From Chitinophaga pinensis (GTDB lineage Bacteria; Bacteroidota; Bacteroidia; UKL13-3): DNA of 64,000 nucleotides. The stretch is from the NCBI GenBank assembly GCA_945870425.1, contig CAMBSD010000015.1:25330-89329 (forward strand), given 5' to 3'. A model generated the notes under the pieces. It was given only the letters and a program-made list of their open reading frames with translations, ran no database searches and was not told the origin of the DNA. Shown piece after piece: positions 1 through 9,036 of the stretch. Made by a program: the position numbers and the translations under genes. The number at the start of each line of letters is the position of its first letter. Position 1 is the first letter of the stretch.

Positions 1-2
1 CT

Positions 3-866
3 ACCTATGAATTTAAACATGATGTAGATATTGAATTAAACACGTTATTTAAACTATCCAACGACATACAAAATGGAGATAATTACGCCCTCAAATCAAT
101 TAACATTCATCAACATCTAAAATCGGTTTCGAAGCACCCCAATATTAAAGATGGAGACTTGTTTGTGGTTAAATTTAAACACCTTCAACTACACAGAAAT
201 TTCTATGATGGCTTGGGTATTTACAAAATAGAAAACAAAGAAAGCTTTATTGAAACTTCGGAAAATAGCTCAAGTGAAATAGGAATTAGTTTTAAGAAAG
301 GCATAGGCACCAAAAGGCTAGACAAGGCATGTCTTATTTTATTTACGGAAGAACCCTATACTGTTTTTGTGATTGATAATAACAGTTCAGAAACGGATTA
401 TTGGCAAAATGAATTTTTGAAAGTGGGTTATCGAAACGACCATATTAATAATACAAACCAGTTTTTATCATTAACCAAATCCTACCTAACCGAACAATTA
501 CCCAGTGAATTTGAAGTAAGCAAGGCTGATCAAATTGACCTTCTTAATCGTTCAGTTGACTATTTTAAAAACCATGAAAGTTTCGACAAAGCCGAATTTG
601 AAAATGAAGTATTTCAAGACAACACTTTGATTGAATCATTTCGAAGTTTCGATTCAAGCTATCGAAAAGAAAATGCCATTGATATTGCAGATGATTTTGA
701 AATTTCACAACAGGCCGTAAAAAAGCAGGCAAAAGTTTTCAAGAGTGTTTTAAAACTAGATAAAAACTTCCATATCTATATTCATGGGGATCGTCAGCTG
801 ATTGAACAAGGCATTGAAAAAGATGGAAGGAAATATTATAAAATTTATTTTGATAAAGAAAGCTAG
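3..866 (+). CDS. Nucleoid-associated protein (NdpA/YejK-like), 5' end missing
   Basis: The reading frame is open to the left edge of the window, so the N-terminus lies outside; the TTG at 159 is internal, not the start. About 287 residues are visible. The part reading HQHLKSVSKHPNIKDGDLFV followed by GIGTKRLDKACLILF matches the nucleoid-associated protein family (37-kD nucleoid-associated, NdpA). Family members bind DNA in the nucleoid; their physiological role in Bacteroidota is poorly defined. The C-terminal part is charged, with a stretch around QQAVKKQAKVFKSVL that would suit DNA contact. It stands alone, separated by about 210 bp from hppA. Identification is from remembered family sequence pattern and is fairly but not fully certain. 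Confidence 0.75.
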   Translation, partial: TYEFKHDVDIELNTLFKLSNDIQNGDNYALKSINIHQHLKSVSKHPNIKDGDLFVVKFKHLQLHRNFYDGLGIYKIENKESFIETSENSSSEIGISFKKGIGTKRLDKACLILFTEEPYTVFVIDNNSSETDYWQNEFLKVGYRNDHINNTNQFLSLTKSYLTEQLPSEFEVSKADQIDLLNRSVDYFKNHESFDKAEFENEVFQDNTLIESFRSFDSSYRKENAIDIADDFEISQQAVKKQAKVFKSVLKLDKNFHIYIHGDRQLIEQGIEKDGRKYYKIYFDKES

Positions 867-1079
867 TTTTTCGCATCATAATTATTGAGATTAAAGAGCA
901 TCATTTTTTAATTTAAAACCCATTTATGAAAGTAAAATTTCGCGTAAAATGAGTTTACAACACTATCTTAACTAATGTTAATCAAATGATTACCTTATAA
1001 TTTTATGTACATATTAATATTTTCTCAGTTTCCCTTATTTTCGCAGACTTTTTAAAAACATAAAGAATAAAAATTAACT

Positions 1080-3527
1080 ATGGAGAATGTAATTTATTTA
1101 GTTCCCGCCCTCGGGGTAGTTGGCCTAATTGTAATGGCTATTAAGAGTGCTTGGGTAAGCAAGCAAGATGCAGGAGACAAAAACATGCAAGAACTTGCAG
1201 GCTATATAGCCGATGGAGCTATGGCATTTTTGAAAGCAGAGTGGAAAGTGTTGAGCATATTTGTGGCATTTGCTGCAGCCTTATTAGCATATTCTGGAAC
1301 TATACACGAAATAAACGGCAAACCGATTCATTCAAGTTGGATTATATCGATTGCCTTTATCATTGGCGCTGTGTTTTCAGCAACTGCAGGTTATATTGGA
1401 ATGAAGGTGGCAACAAAAGCTAATGTTCGTACCACACAAGCGGCACGCACAAGTTTAAAACAAGCATTAAAAGTTTCGTTTACTGGTGGAACAGTAATGG
1501 GCTTGGGTGTAGCTGGTTTAGCTATTTTAGGTCTAGGAGGATTATTCATAGCGTTCCTAGCCATTTTTAATGATGGAGTTAACACGGAGTATGTAAAAAC
1601 AGCTATTGAAGTATTGACAGGCTTCTCATTAGGAGCTGAATCAATTGCTTTATTTGCCCGTGTAGGTGGCGGTATTTATACCAAAGCTGCTGATGTTGGA
1701 GCAGATTTAGTAGGTAAAGTTGAAGCAGGTATTCCTGAAGATGACGTTCGTAACCCTGCAACGATTGCTGATAACGTAGGCGATAACGTGGGTGATGTGG
1801 CTGGTATGGGTGCCGATTTATTTGGTTCGTATGTGGCTACAATATTAGCAACAATGGTATTAGGACAAGAAATTTCAGTTAACGACAACTTTGGAGGTAT
1901 GTCTCCTATCCTATTACCAATGGTAATTTGTGGTTTAGGTATATTATTCTCAATCGTTGGAACTTGGTTTGTTACTATTAAAGATGATAAATCAAATGTT
2001 CAAAATGCATTAAACATGGGTAATTGGGCTTCAATGGCTTTAACTGTTGTAGCTTCATACTTTATTGTTATGTGGATGTTACCTGAAACTTTAAATTTAC
2101 GTGGATACGAATTTTCAAACATAAACGTATTCTATGCAATTTTAGTAGGAACAGTGGTTGGTGCCATTATGAGTATCGTAACTGAATATTATACTGCCAT
2201 GGGTAAAGGTCCGGTTCTTTCTATTATTCAACAATCATCTACTGGCCATGCTACCAATATCATTGGCGGACTATCTGTAGGTATGAAATCAACAGTTATT
2301 CCTGTATTAACTTTAGCTGCTGGTATCATGTTATCATACCATTTTGCAGGATTATATGGTGTAGCTATTGCCGCTGCAGGTATGATGGCAACAACGGCTA
2401 TGCAATTAGCTATTGATGCATTTGGACCAATTGCTGATAACGCAGGTGGTATTGCAGAAATGAGTCAATTACCTCCTGAAGTGCGTGAACGTACTGATAA
2501 CTTAGATGCTGTTGGTAATACAACTGCTGCTACAGGTAAAGGTTTTGCTATTGCTTCAGCTGCTTTAACTTCATTGGCTTTATTTGCGGCTTTTGTTGGT
2601 ATTGCTGGCATTGATGCTATTGATATTTATAAAGCACCCGTTTTAGCTGGTTTGTTTGTAGGTGGTATGATTCCATTTATTTTCTCAGCATTGTGTATCC
2701 AAGCGGTAGGTAAAGCTGCCATGGACATGGTTCAAGAAGTTAGACGTCAGTTTCGCGAAATTCCAGGTATTATGGAGTACAAAGCAAAACCTGAATATGA
2801 AAAATGTGTGGCTATTTCTACCAAAGCTTCAATTCGTGAAATGATGTTGCCAGGTGCAATCGCATTGATCACACCAGTGATTGTTGGTTTCATTTTTGGA
2901 CCAGAAGTATTAGGTGGCTTATTAGCTGGTGTTACAGTATCAGGTGTATTGATGGGTATTTTCCAATCAAATGCAGGTGGTGCATGGGATAACGCTAAAA
3001 AATCTTTCGAAAAAGGTGTTGAAATCAATGGCGAAATGTATTACAAAAAATCAGAGCCGCATAAAGCTTCTGTAACAGGTGATACGGTTGGTGATCCTTT
3101 CAAAGATACTTCAGGACCTTCAATGAACATCTTGATTAAATTAATGTCTATCGTTTCATTGGTTATAGCTCCTTATATCGCTGTAAATGGTGGAATGAAA
3201 GCTGATAAATCAGGTATGATAAACGGGGCTAAAACTGAATGCTGTGTTGACTCTATGGATATGAATCATTGCAGCATGATGGGTAAATGTGAAATGAGCC
3301 AATGCATGACTATGACCAAGGAAGAGTGTGCTGCTCATTGCGATAGCGTGGGTTGTTCTGCTGAAGAAAAAGAAATGTGTATGAGTATGTATGGTGCTGA
3401 TGGCAAATTTGATATGAAAAAATGCAAAGAAATGTGCAAAAGCAAAATGGCTGAAGCTTGCGAAGGAGGTCACGATATGAAAGGCAAAAAAGCTTGTTGT
3501 GCCGAAGAAGAAGAAGAGAAAAAATAA
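1080..3527 (+). CDS. hppA: Membrane-bound ion-pumping pyrophosphatase with Cys/Met-rich C-terminal tail
   Basis: This is an integral membrane pyrophosphatase that couples PPi hydrolysis to H+ and/or Na+ transport. The core has about 16 hydrophobic segments. The substrate site motif [11 protein letters not shown] is at about residues 204-214, followed by [29 protein letters not shown] at about 478 has Ala where potassium-independent enzymes carry Lys, which predicts a K+-dependent enzyme. The core ends near residue 703. A further ~110 residues form a soluble tail with 14 Cys, 15 Met and 3 His, ending in an acidic/lysine run; this tail is not part of the usual 660-750 residue family length. ATG at 1080 gives the expected short N-terminus before the first helix. 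It is monocistronic, with a strong terminator 24 bp downstream. Ion specificity cannot be read from the sequence with confidence. Confidence 0.95.
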   Translation: MENVIYLVPALGVVGLIVMAIKSAWVSKQDAGDKNMQELAGYIADGAMAFLKAEWKVLSIFVAFAAALLAYSGTIHEINGKPIHSSWIISIAFIIGAVFSATAGYIGMKVATKANVRTTQAARTSLKQALKVSFTGGTVMGLGVAGLAILGLGGLFIAFLAIFNDGVNTEYVKTAIEVLTGFSLGAESIALFARVGGGIYTKAADVGADLVGKVEAGIPEDDVRNPATIADNVGDNVGDVAGMGADLFGSYVATILATMVLGQEISVNDNFGGMSPILLPMVICGLGILFSIVGTWFVTIKDDKSNVQNALNMGNWASMALTVVASYFIVMWMLPETLNLRGYEFSNINVFYAILVGTVVGAIMSIVTEYYTAMGKGPVLSIIQQSSTGHATNIIGGLSVGMKSTVIPVLTLAAGIMLSYHFAGLYGVAIAAAGMMATTAMQLAIDAFGPIADNAGGIAEMSQLPPEVRERTDNLDAVGNTTAATGKGFAIASAALTSLALFAAFVGIAGIDAIDIYKAPVLAGLFVGGMIPFIFSALCIQAVGKAAMDMVQEVRRQFREIPGIMEYKAKPEYEKCVAISTKASIREMMLPGAIALITPVIVGFIFGPEVLGGLLAGVTVSGVLMGIFQSNAGGAWDNAKKSFEKGVEINGEMYYKKSEPHKASVTGDTVGDPFKDTSGPSMNILIKLMSIVSLVIAPYIAVNGGMKADKSGMINGAKTECCVDSMDMNHCSMMGKCEMSQCMTMTKEECAAHCDSVGCSAEEKEMCMSMYGADGKFDMKKCKEMCKSKMAEACEGGHDMKGKKACCAEEEEEKK

Positions 3528-3550
3528 ATAATAAGAATTTATATAATGAG

Positions 3551-3580
3551 AAAGCCATTGCAATTGCAATGGCTTTTTTT
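3551..3580 (+). terminator. Rho-independent terminator of hppA
   Basis: A perfect 26-base palindrome (13-bp arms, AAAGCCATTGCAA and its complement) is followed directly by a T run, 24 bp after the hppA stop. Confidence 0.85.
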
Positions 3581-3583
3581 ATA

Positions 3584-3967
3584 ATGTCGGGAATTGCTTC
3601 CCGACATTTTTAGTGCATGACAATGTTTACTAAGAAACACACGACTTCACTAACAATACAATTGCAATCCTGAACAAAAGCTATTTGCCAAAATAGGTAT
3701 ACTGACTTTTTATGATGTTGGGAATTGCTTCCCGACATTTTTACTGCATGACAATTGTTGCTGAGAAACACACGACTTCACTAACAATATAATTGCAATC
3801 CTGAACAAAAGCTATTTGCCAAAATAGGTATACTGACTTTTTATGATGTTGGGAATTGCTTCCCGACATTTTTAGTGCATTACAATGGTTGCTAAGAAAC
3901 ACAACTTCACTAACAATATAATTGCAATCCTGAACAATAGCTATTTGCCAAAATAGGTATACTGACT
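3584..3967. repeat. 131-bp tandem repeat, three copies, each starting with a hairpin
   Basis: Units start at 3584, 3715 and 3846, exactly 131 bp apart; the third is 2 bp shorter through a small deletion and stops at about 3967. Each unit opens with a hairpin, ATGTYGGGAATTGCTTCCCGACAT, of 10-bp arms and a TTGC loop followed by T5. It then has a conserved ~105-bp body ending in CCAAAATAGGTATACTGAC. Copies are about 95% identical. The same hairpin recurs elsewhere in this window (5312, 21449, 21734), so it is a dispersed REP-like palindrome that was tandemly amplified here with its flank. No convincing reading frame crosses the array. Confidence 0.9.
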
Positions 3968-3969
3968 CA

Positions 3970-4083
3970 GGTAAATTTAATATGGTTAGATACAAAGCAA
4001 TTCGCAAAGAAAAGGCTGGAAAAGAAAATAAAGCTAGCTGCGCTGAATTGGAAGAGCAGGAACATGAAAAAATAATTGAATAA
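3970..4083 (+). pseudogene. Decayed second copy of the hppA C-terminal tail
   Basis: Translating from 3970 gives GKFNMVRYKAIRKEKAGKEN..., then a stretch containing SCAELEEQE and a stop at 4081. It parallels the end of hppA ([15 protein letters not shown]..., CCAEEEEE, stop) in order and spacing, both in protein and in many codons. Most Cys and Met of the hppA version are replaced. There is no membrane domain and only one internal ATG (3982), leaving 33 codons. It lies directly after the third tandem unit and is followed by its own terminator. It is best read as the 3' end of a lost duplicate, although a translated short peptide cannot be excluded. Confidence 0.6.
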
Positions 4084-4100
4084 TTAGATTATAAAACATA

Positions 4101-4130
4101 AAAAAAACACGCTTTAGGGCGTGTTTTTTT
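4101..4130. terminator. Bidirectional terminator between the hppA-tail relic and the SPFH gene
   Basis: A 12-bp stem (AAAAAAACACGC with its complement, loop TTTAGG) has A and T runs on the two sides. It can serve the plus-strand relic and the minus-strand gene ending at 4149. Confidence 0.8.
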
Positions 4131-4148
4131 ATTTGTATTAATCAAAGA

Positions 4149-5072
4149 TTATTTATCGTCTTTTTGTTTAATCATCATCGCCTGAATTTGTTTCATGGTA
4201 GATTCCATGCCGTTTGGACTACCATCCAAAAAAATCACATTCCCTTTTCCATATTCAGCAAAATTTTTAACAGCCTCAGTCCACATACTAAATAAAATTA
4301 CATTTGTATCAAGGTTTGCTTGTTTCATTTCTTCGGCAGCATTTGACATACCTTTTGCCACAGCCTGACGGAATAAAGCAACACCTTCTCCTCTTAATAA
4401 AGCTGCTTGTTTTTCAGCTTCTGCCGATATTTTAATTGCATTTCCTTCGGCCTCTGCAGCTTTTGTTTTTGTTATTAACAAAGCCTGTCCTTCATTTTCG
4501 GCAGCAGCTTTTAAATTATTTGAAGCTACAACTTTGCTCATGCTTTCAATAATCGCTTGATCAAAAGTGATGTCATTAATTTGCAAATCTTGTAAATGAT
4601 AACCCCAAGTTGATAACGTATGATCAATTTGGTCTTTCACATAATCTACAATCTCTTTTCTAGAAGCCAGCACTTCTGCTTGTTTTTTTGAAGCTACAAA
4701 AGCCCTTATGCTTCCTTCTATAGTTCTGATTAAGGCTTGCATTAAATCTTTTTCGCTGAAAAACTTAAAAGCCACTTTCTGAATCGTTTCATCTTCTTGA
4801 TCCATCACGCTGTAAAGCAACATCGATTTAAAATAAACATTTGCTTGGTCATTTGTTACAGCTTGAAATTCCAATTCTACTGATCTATTTTGAATAGAAA
4901 TACGTTTATTAACTTGTTCAATAAATGGAATTTTTATGTTTAAACCAGGTTGTAAAATGCGTCTGTATTTTCCAAAAACGGTTATTACAGCCACCGTTCC
5001 TTGCGGCACAGTTGAAAGAGAGATTAAAATAATGCCGAGGATTGTAGCAAGGATAGCAAATAGGTAAATCAT
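4149..5072 (-). CDS. SPFH-domain membrane protein (stomatin/HflC/QmcA-like)
   Basis: 307 residues. One N-terminal membrane helix (about residues 1-20) is followed by an SPFH/band-7 domain. Recognisable parts are VPQGTVAVITVFGKYRRIL, PGLNIKIPF and RSVELEFQAVTND. A long Ala/Glu/Lys-rich coiled coil follows (about 190-250, AAAENEGQALLITKTKAAEA), as in stomatins and QmcA. Such proteins oligomerise at the membrane and often work with proteases or organise membrane domains; the partner here is unknown and no NfeD-type gene is adjacent. Its stop is 19 bp from a shared bidirectional terminator. A second, more prohibitin-like SPFH protein is encoded at 20514. Confidence 0.9.
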   Translation of the reverse strand: MIYLFAILATILGIILISLSTVPQGTVAVITVFGKYRRILQPGLNIKIPFIEQVNKRISIQNRSVELEFQAVTNDQANVYFKSMLLYSVMDQEDETIQKVAFKFFSEKDLMQALIRTIEGSIRAFVASKKQAEVLASRKEIVDYVKDQIDHTLSTWGYHLQDLQINDITFDQAIIESMSKVVASNNLKAAAENEGQALLITKTKAAEAEGNAIKISAEAEKQAALLRGEGVALFRQAVAKGMSNAAEEMKQANLDTNVILFSMWTEAVKNFAEYGKGNVIFLDGSPNGMESTMKQIQAMMIKQKDDK

Positions 5073-5485
5073 AGTTTTTTATTACAAGGTTAATTAAAAA
5101 ACTTATTGAATACAAAATATTGTTGTGTAATGCTTATTTAAAGATTGAGTCCAAAAAAATCGCTCTTAACCTACCTTGCAAGTACACCTCTTTGACGTGT
5201 TCAAACTATTAAAAGAATAATTTATTAAAACTAGATTGTCTTGAAGGGTATTCTTAATTAACTGCGCATAGTTGCCATAAGGGCAGGTGCATTAAAAAAT
5301 ACATTATTGTGATGTCGGGAATTGTTTATCGACATTTTAAGTGCGTTATATTTGTCGATTAGGTACAATCGTTTTCAATAGAATTTAAATGGGCTATTAA
5401 ACTATCATTTAAAATCAATTAACAAATATTATGTAACACAAATAGCATTTATTATTTTGCGGCTCTTAAACACAAACAAAACGAT
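5073..5485. other. Gene-free spacer with one degenerate palindrome
   Basis: This 413-bp AT-rich spacer lies between two divergent genes. At 5312-5335 is a degenerate copy of the dispersed hairpin (ATGTCGGGAATTGTTTATCGACAT, right arm mutated), followed by TTTTAAGTGCGTTAT, which resembles the start of the 131-bp repeat body. Nothing else recognisable was seen; the promoters of both flanking genes must lie here. Confidence 0.6.
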
Positions 5486-5923
5486 ATGACAAAAGGCGAA
5501 ATACACACCAATAAAGGTGTAATGAAAATTGAATTTTATGACAATGATGCTCCTAACACGGTAGCCAACTTTGTAAAACTTGCCAAAAGCGGTTATTACA
5601 ATGGCGTGACTTTTCACCGTGTAATACCTGATTTTGTAATTCAAGGTGGCGACCCAACTGGAACAGGTGCTGGTGGACCAGGTTACAAAATTGATTGCGA
5701 ATTAACAGGTGGTAACCAATTTCACGACAGAGGTGTTTTATCAATGGCACATGCCGGCAGAAACACGGGTGGTTCACAATTCTTTGTTTGCCATAGTCGT
5801 AATAATACCGCCCATTTAGACCGCAACCATACTTGCTTTGGTAAAGTAGTAGAAGGCCTTGATGTGATTGACGATATCCGCCAAGGTGATGTGATGGAAA
5901 AAGTGATTATTACCGAAGGATAA
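5486..5923 (+). CDS. Cytoplasmic cyclophilin-type peptidyl-prolyl isomerase
   Basis: 145 residues with no signal peptide. This is a compact bacterial cyclophilin that catalyses cis/trans isomerisation of prolyl bonds. Family motifs are visible: [19 protein letters not shown] at about residues 44-62, GVLSMAHAG near 90, SQFFVC near 100, and [12 protein letters not shown] near 125. The Arg in FHRV and the FVIQGG segment form the active site in the family. ATG at 5486 gives a canonical N-terminus. It is monocistronic, with a terminator 25 bp after the stop. A separate lipoprotein cyclophilin is encoded at 25172. Confidence 0.93.
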   Translation: MTKGEIHTNKGVMKIEFYDNDAPNTVANFVKLAKSGYYNGVTFHRVIPDFVIQGGDPTGTGAGGPGYKIDCELTGGNQFHDRGVLSMAHAGRNTGGSQFFVCHSRNNTAHLDRNHTCFGKVVEGLDVIDDIRQGDVMEKVIITEG

Positions 5924-5948
5924 GAATAAAACTTTTAACAAATATCTA

Positions 5949-5978
5949 AAGGCTATCTGAGAAGATGGCCTTTTTTTA
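5949..5978 (+). terminator. Terminator of the cyclophilin gene
   Basis: A 10-bp stem, AAGGCTATCT with AGATGGCCTT (one G-T pair), loop GAGA-like, is followed by T7. Confidence 0.75.
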
Positions 5979-6055
5979 TTGAATATTCAGTAGGGCATTT
6001 TGCATAGCAAAGCAAAATTATCATCTTTGTTACCTAATATCGAACGAGGAATAGC

Positions 6056-7330
6056 ATGTTACAAATAAACTTTATACGCGAAAACACTGAACTGGTTAAA
6101 CAAAAACTAGCTAAAAAACACGTTAAAAACATTGATGATATTGACAACCTAATTCGCCTTGACGAAGAAAAACGCAGTGTGCAGCAGGTGGCAGAAAGCA
6201 ATCAAGCTGAGGCAAATCAATTGGCAAAGAAAATTGGCGAATTGATGAAATCAGGTCAGAAAGAAGAAGCAGAAAAGTTGAAAGTTCGTACAGCTGAAAT
6301 CAAAGAATCTTCAAAAACCATTGAAGAAAACTTAAAAAAACTAGAGGATGATATCTATAACATATTGGTTAGTTTCCCTAACCTGCCTGCTGATATTGTT
6401 CCAGAGGGAAAAACCCCTGAGGAAAACCTAAATGTATATCAACATGGCGAAATTCCTAATTTATACGAAGGTGCTGTTCCTCATTGGGATTTGATAAAAA
6501 AATATGACTTAATTGACTTTGAATTAGGCAATAAAATTACAGGTGCCGGATTTCCGGTTTACAAAGGCAAAGGTGCGCGCATGCAACGAGGCATGATTAA
6601 TTTCTTCTTAGATGAAGCCATCAAAGCGGGTTACCATGAAATTATGCCTCCCCTATTGGTAAATGCTGACAGTGGTTTCGGTACGGGTCAATTGCCCGAC
6701 AAAGAAGGCCAAATGTATCATTCTACTGTGGATGATTTGTATTTGATTCCAACGGCCGAAGTACCTATTACAAACCTATACCGTGATGTAATTTTAAGAG
6801 AAGAAGACCTTCCTATTAAAAATGCAGGATATACACCTTGTTTCAGACGCGAAGCAGGTGCATGGGGAGCTCATGTAAGAGGATTGAATCGACTTCACCA
6901 ATTTGACAAGGTAGAGATTGTGCAAATTGCACACCCTGATTATAGTTACGAAATTTTGGAAGACATGGTTAAACATGTACAAGGTTTATTAGAAAAACTT
7001 GAGTTACCCTACCGTATCCTTAGACTTTGTGGTGGAGATATGAGTTTCTCATCAGCATTAACATACGATTTCGAAACCTATAGCACCGCCCAAGGCAGGT
7101 GGCTAGAAGTGAGCAGCACATCAAACTTCGAATCATTTCAAGCCAATCGCTTAAAGTGCCGAATTAAAGGAAAAGATGGTAAAAACTATTTGGCTCATAC
7201 CCTAAATGGAAGTGCCTTGGCATTGCCACGCATTCTTGCTACCATACTTGAAAACAACCAAACAACTGAAGGAATAAGAGTGCCAAAGGTATTAGTACCT
7301 TATGTGGGTTTTGATATGATTACTCTTTAG
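6056..7330 (+). CDS. serS: Seryl-tRNA synthetase
   Basis: 424 residues, the normal length. This is a class II aminoacyl-tRNA synthetase charging tRNA-Ser (and tRNA-Sec where present). The first ~110 residues form the long antiparallel coiled-coil arm that reads the tRNA variable loop. Class II motif 2 is visible as FRREAGAWG at about residue 263 with RGLNRLHQF after it. Motif 3 is NGSALALPRILATILE at about 384, carrying the ATP-binding Arg. ATG at 6056 matches the family start (MLQINFIRENTELV). It is a single gene; the cyclophilin terminator lies upstream. Confidence 0.98.
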   Translation: MLQINFIRENTELVKQKLAKKHVKNIDDIDNLIRLDEEKRSVQQVAESNQAEANQLAKKIGELMKSGQKEEAEKLKVRTAEIKESSKTIEENLKKLEDDIYNILVSFPNLPADIVPEGKTPEENLNVYQHGEIPNLYEGAVPHWDLIKKYDLIDFELGNKITGAGFPVYKGKGARMQRGMINFFLDEAIKAGYHEIMPPLLVNADSGFGTGQLPDKEGQMYHSTVDDLYLIPTAEVPITNLYRDVILREEDLPIKNAGYTPCFRREAGAWGAHVRGLNRLHQFDKVEIVQIAHPDYSYEILEDMVKHVQGLLEKLELPYRILRLCGGDMSFSSALTYDFETYSTAQGRWLEVSSTSNFESFQANRLKCRIKGKDGKNYLAHTLNGSALALPRILATILENNQTTEGIRVPKVLVPYVGFDMITL

Positions 7331-7479
7331 GAGTTAGGATGGAGACAAGAGGCAAAAGGGTTATTTCATTTCATTTTACTTGAAATTAAAGTATCTGAAA
7401 TGGACTTGTGTTTGTGATTCGGATAACATAAAATTGTTTTCCCCTACTCTTGCCTATTCCCTAAATCCTTTATCCTCCC

Positions 7480-9036
7480 CTAAAATCTTTTTCTGATAAA
7501 CATATTCAATCCTACAAAATATGGGTATTGTTGCACCCAATAAGGGGTGGCTACCATTGAGTTTAAGCTGGCTTTAAACGCAGGCATGATGCCAATGTTT
7601 ACAGCTGAATTTAACTTATAAGATGCCATTGGCTGAATCGTGAAAAAGAACACATTCCTCAATGGAGGAAAGTCGGTTTTGCTGTTTATTTGAAGCAATC
7701 CTACATTGTATTGATCCACCATTTGGGCGTTGGCGCCTGACAATATGCCCCAGCTAAACCCACCTTGTACTTCAAACTCAAACTTACGTTTTTTTGCAAA
7801 TTTATAACTCACAAAAAATGGTATTTCGGTAAATGAATAACTAATAATGCCAGTCTGCCCTCCACCATTGGTAATCGAATCTGTATTATGCACATAAGAG
7901 GCATTTTCTGCTCCTCCATACAATTCATTCACAGGTTTTTGAACCCCAAAACGTAAATCTTGTCTAAAATTGGTGAGGATAATTCCACTTGACAAATACC
8001 ATTTAGTATTCAAATGCAAATTAGCCAAAAATGCACCTGTCCATTCGGCTGTAGGTGCTTCAACACTGTTTCTTAGTGCTATGTTCTTACTAAAATCTTT
8101 TCCTAATGTATTTGGATTAACCAGTTGATTGTAACACATATTATAACCTGTAAAAGCAGTGATCGAATAATTGCTTAATAGCATTTCATCAGGCATGCTG
8201 TAGTTCTCAGTATTGGCTACTTGCGAAGCTGCTATTGCAATAGGACTGACCACATTTTTAACGCTATCTAGATGTATTGTTTTTTCTTCGGCTTTTTCAG
8301 CATTTGCTGCGCTTGTTAGATCCGCTTGCGCTAATACAGCTAGGGTATCCTTATTAGTTAGGGATAGAGAAGCATTGTTTCCTTTTTCGTTTTTTATGAC
8401 CGATATGCTATTTTCATTTGGATTAATTGAAAGGTTTTCGGCCTTATTACTTTCACTCATATCACTCCTCTCAACACTAGCTGATTTAACTGTCCTAGCT
8501 TTTCGGCCTTCTGCCAATAGCCATATAGCTGCTGATTTTCTGTACTTGCTTCTATTCAAATAAGATTTTGGTTGTGGTCTGCTATTTTGAGCGTCTACAC
8601 CATTGCTACTATTATCATCCCTTGTTACTTCATACGAAAGCGCTTTATCTGATTTGACTGATGATGTGTTTTTCTTCTTTTGCTCTTGATTTGTTATAGA
8701 AGAATTTAGAGTTTTATTTTCTGGCAAGATTTCGTTATGCATTAAGTATTGGCTCAAGAAACCTAACATAAATACAAATGCAGCCAACACCAATACAATT
8801 GTGCGTTTGTAAAATGGAACTGTTGCAGGGAGGCGTCTTTCTATGGCAGCCCAAGTTTCAGGATTTGGGCTAATTTTAAGGCTGTCCAATTTGCCTGCTA
8901 CCTTGTTTTCAAAGGCATCTTCAGGCAAGCTTTGGGCAATCCTTTCCCATAAGTCGTCTGTGGGCTTCGTCTCCATGCCATCCAACTGCTTTTTCAGCTT
9001 ATCTTCAAACTTATTTTGGTTCTTCAAAGGGTTCAT
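7480..9036 (-). CDS. Putative anti-sigma-like membrane protein with C-terminal beta-barrel-like domain
   Basis: 518 residues. The N-terminal ~75 residues are cytoplasmic-like and hold two ungapped 29-residue repeats (residues 10-38 and 42-70). They share F-E-x-K, LD, a central Pro, W-x-x-I and a final LP. A membrane helix follows at about 78-97, then a low-complexity Ser/Asn/Lys linker to about 285. The last ~230 residues have alternating aromatic strands and a terminal Phe (GLNMFIRKRF), as in Bacteroidota outer-membrane beta-barrel families. The gene overlaps the ECF sigma factor gene upstream by 26 bp, so the two are almost certainly co-translated. Its position is that of an anti-sigma factor. 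How a protein with an inner-membrane helix would also form an outer-membrane barrel is unclear; the C-terminal part may fold in the periplasm. Confidence 0.65.
   Translation of the reverse strand: MNPLKNQNKFEDKLKKQLDGMETKPTDDLWERIAQSLPEDAFENKVAGKLDSLKISPNPETWAAIERRLPATVPFYKRTIVLVLAAFVFMLGFLSQYLMHNEILPENKTLNSSITNQEQKKKNTSSVKSDKALSYEVTRDDNSSNGVDAQNSRPQPKSYLNRSKYRKSAAIWLLAEGRKARTVKSASVERSDMSESNKAENLSINPNENSISVIKNEKGNNASLSLTNKDTLAVLAQADLTSAANAEKAEEKTIHLDSVKNVVSPIAIAASQVANTENYSMPDEMLLSNYSITAFTGYNMCYNQLVNPNTLGKDFSKNIALRNSVEAPTAEWTGAFLANLHLNTKWYLSSGIILTNFRQDLRFGVQKPVNELYGGAENASYVHNTDSITNGGGQTGIISYSFTEIPFFVSYKFAKKRKFEFEVQGGFSWGILSGANAQMVDQYNVGLLQINSKTDFPPLRNVFFFTIQPMASYKLNSAVNIGIMPAFKASLNSMVATPYWVQQYPYFVGLNMFIRKRF

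Noticed and set aside
3210..3569. Phe/His-rich minus-strand frames opposite the hppA tail
   Set aside because: They are the complement of Glu/Lys/Met codons of the tail; composition explains them.
3584..3967. CRISPR array
   Set aside because: The repeats are 131 bp with no short spacer pattern, the copies are contiguous, and no cas genes are present.
3741..4007. 88-residue minus-strand open frame through the repeat array
   Set aside because: It repeats its own sequence only because the DNA is tandemly repeated, the 131-bp period is not a multiple of three, and it has no family features.
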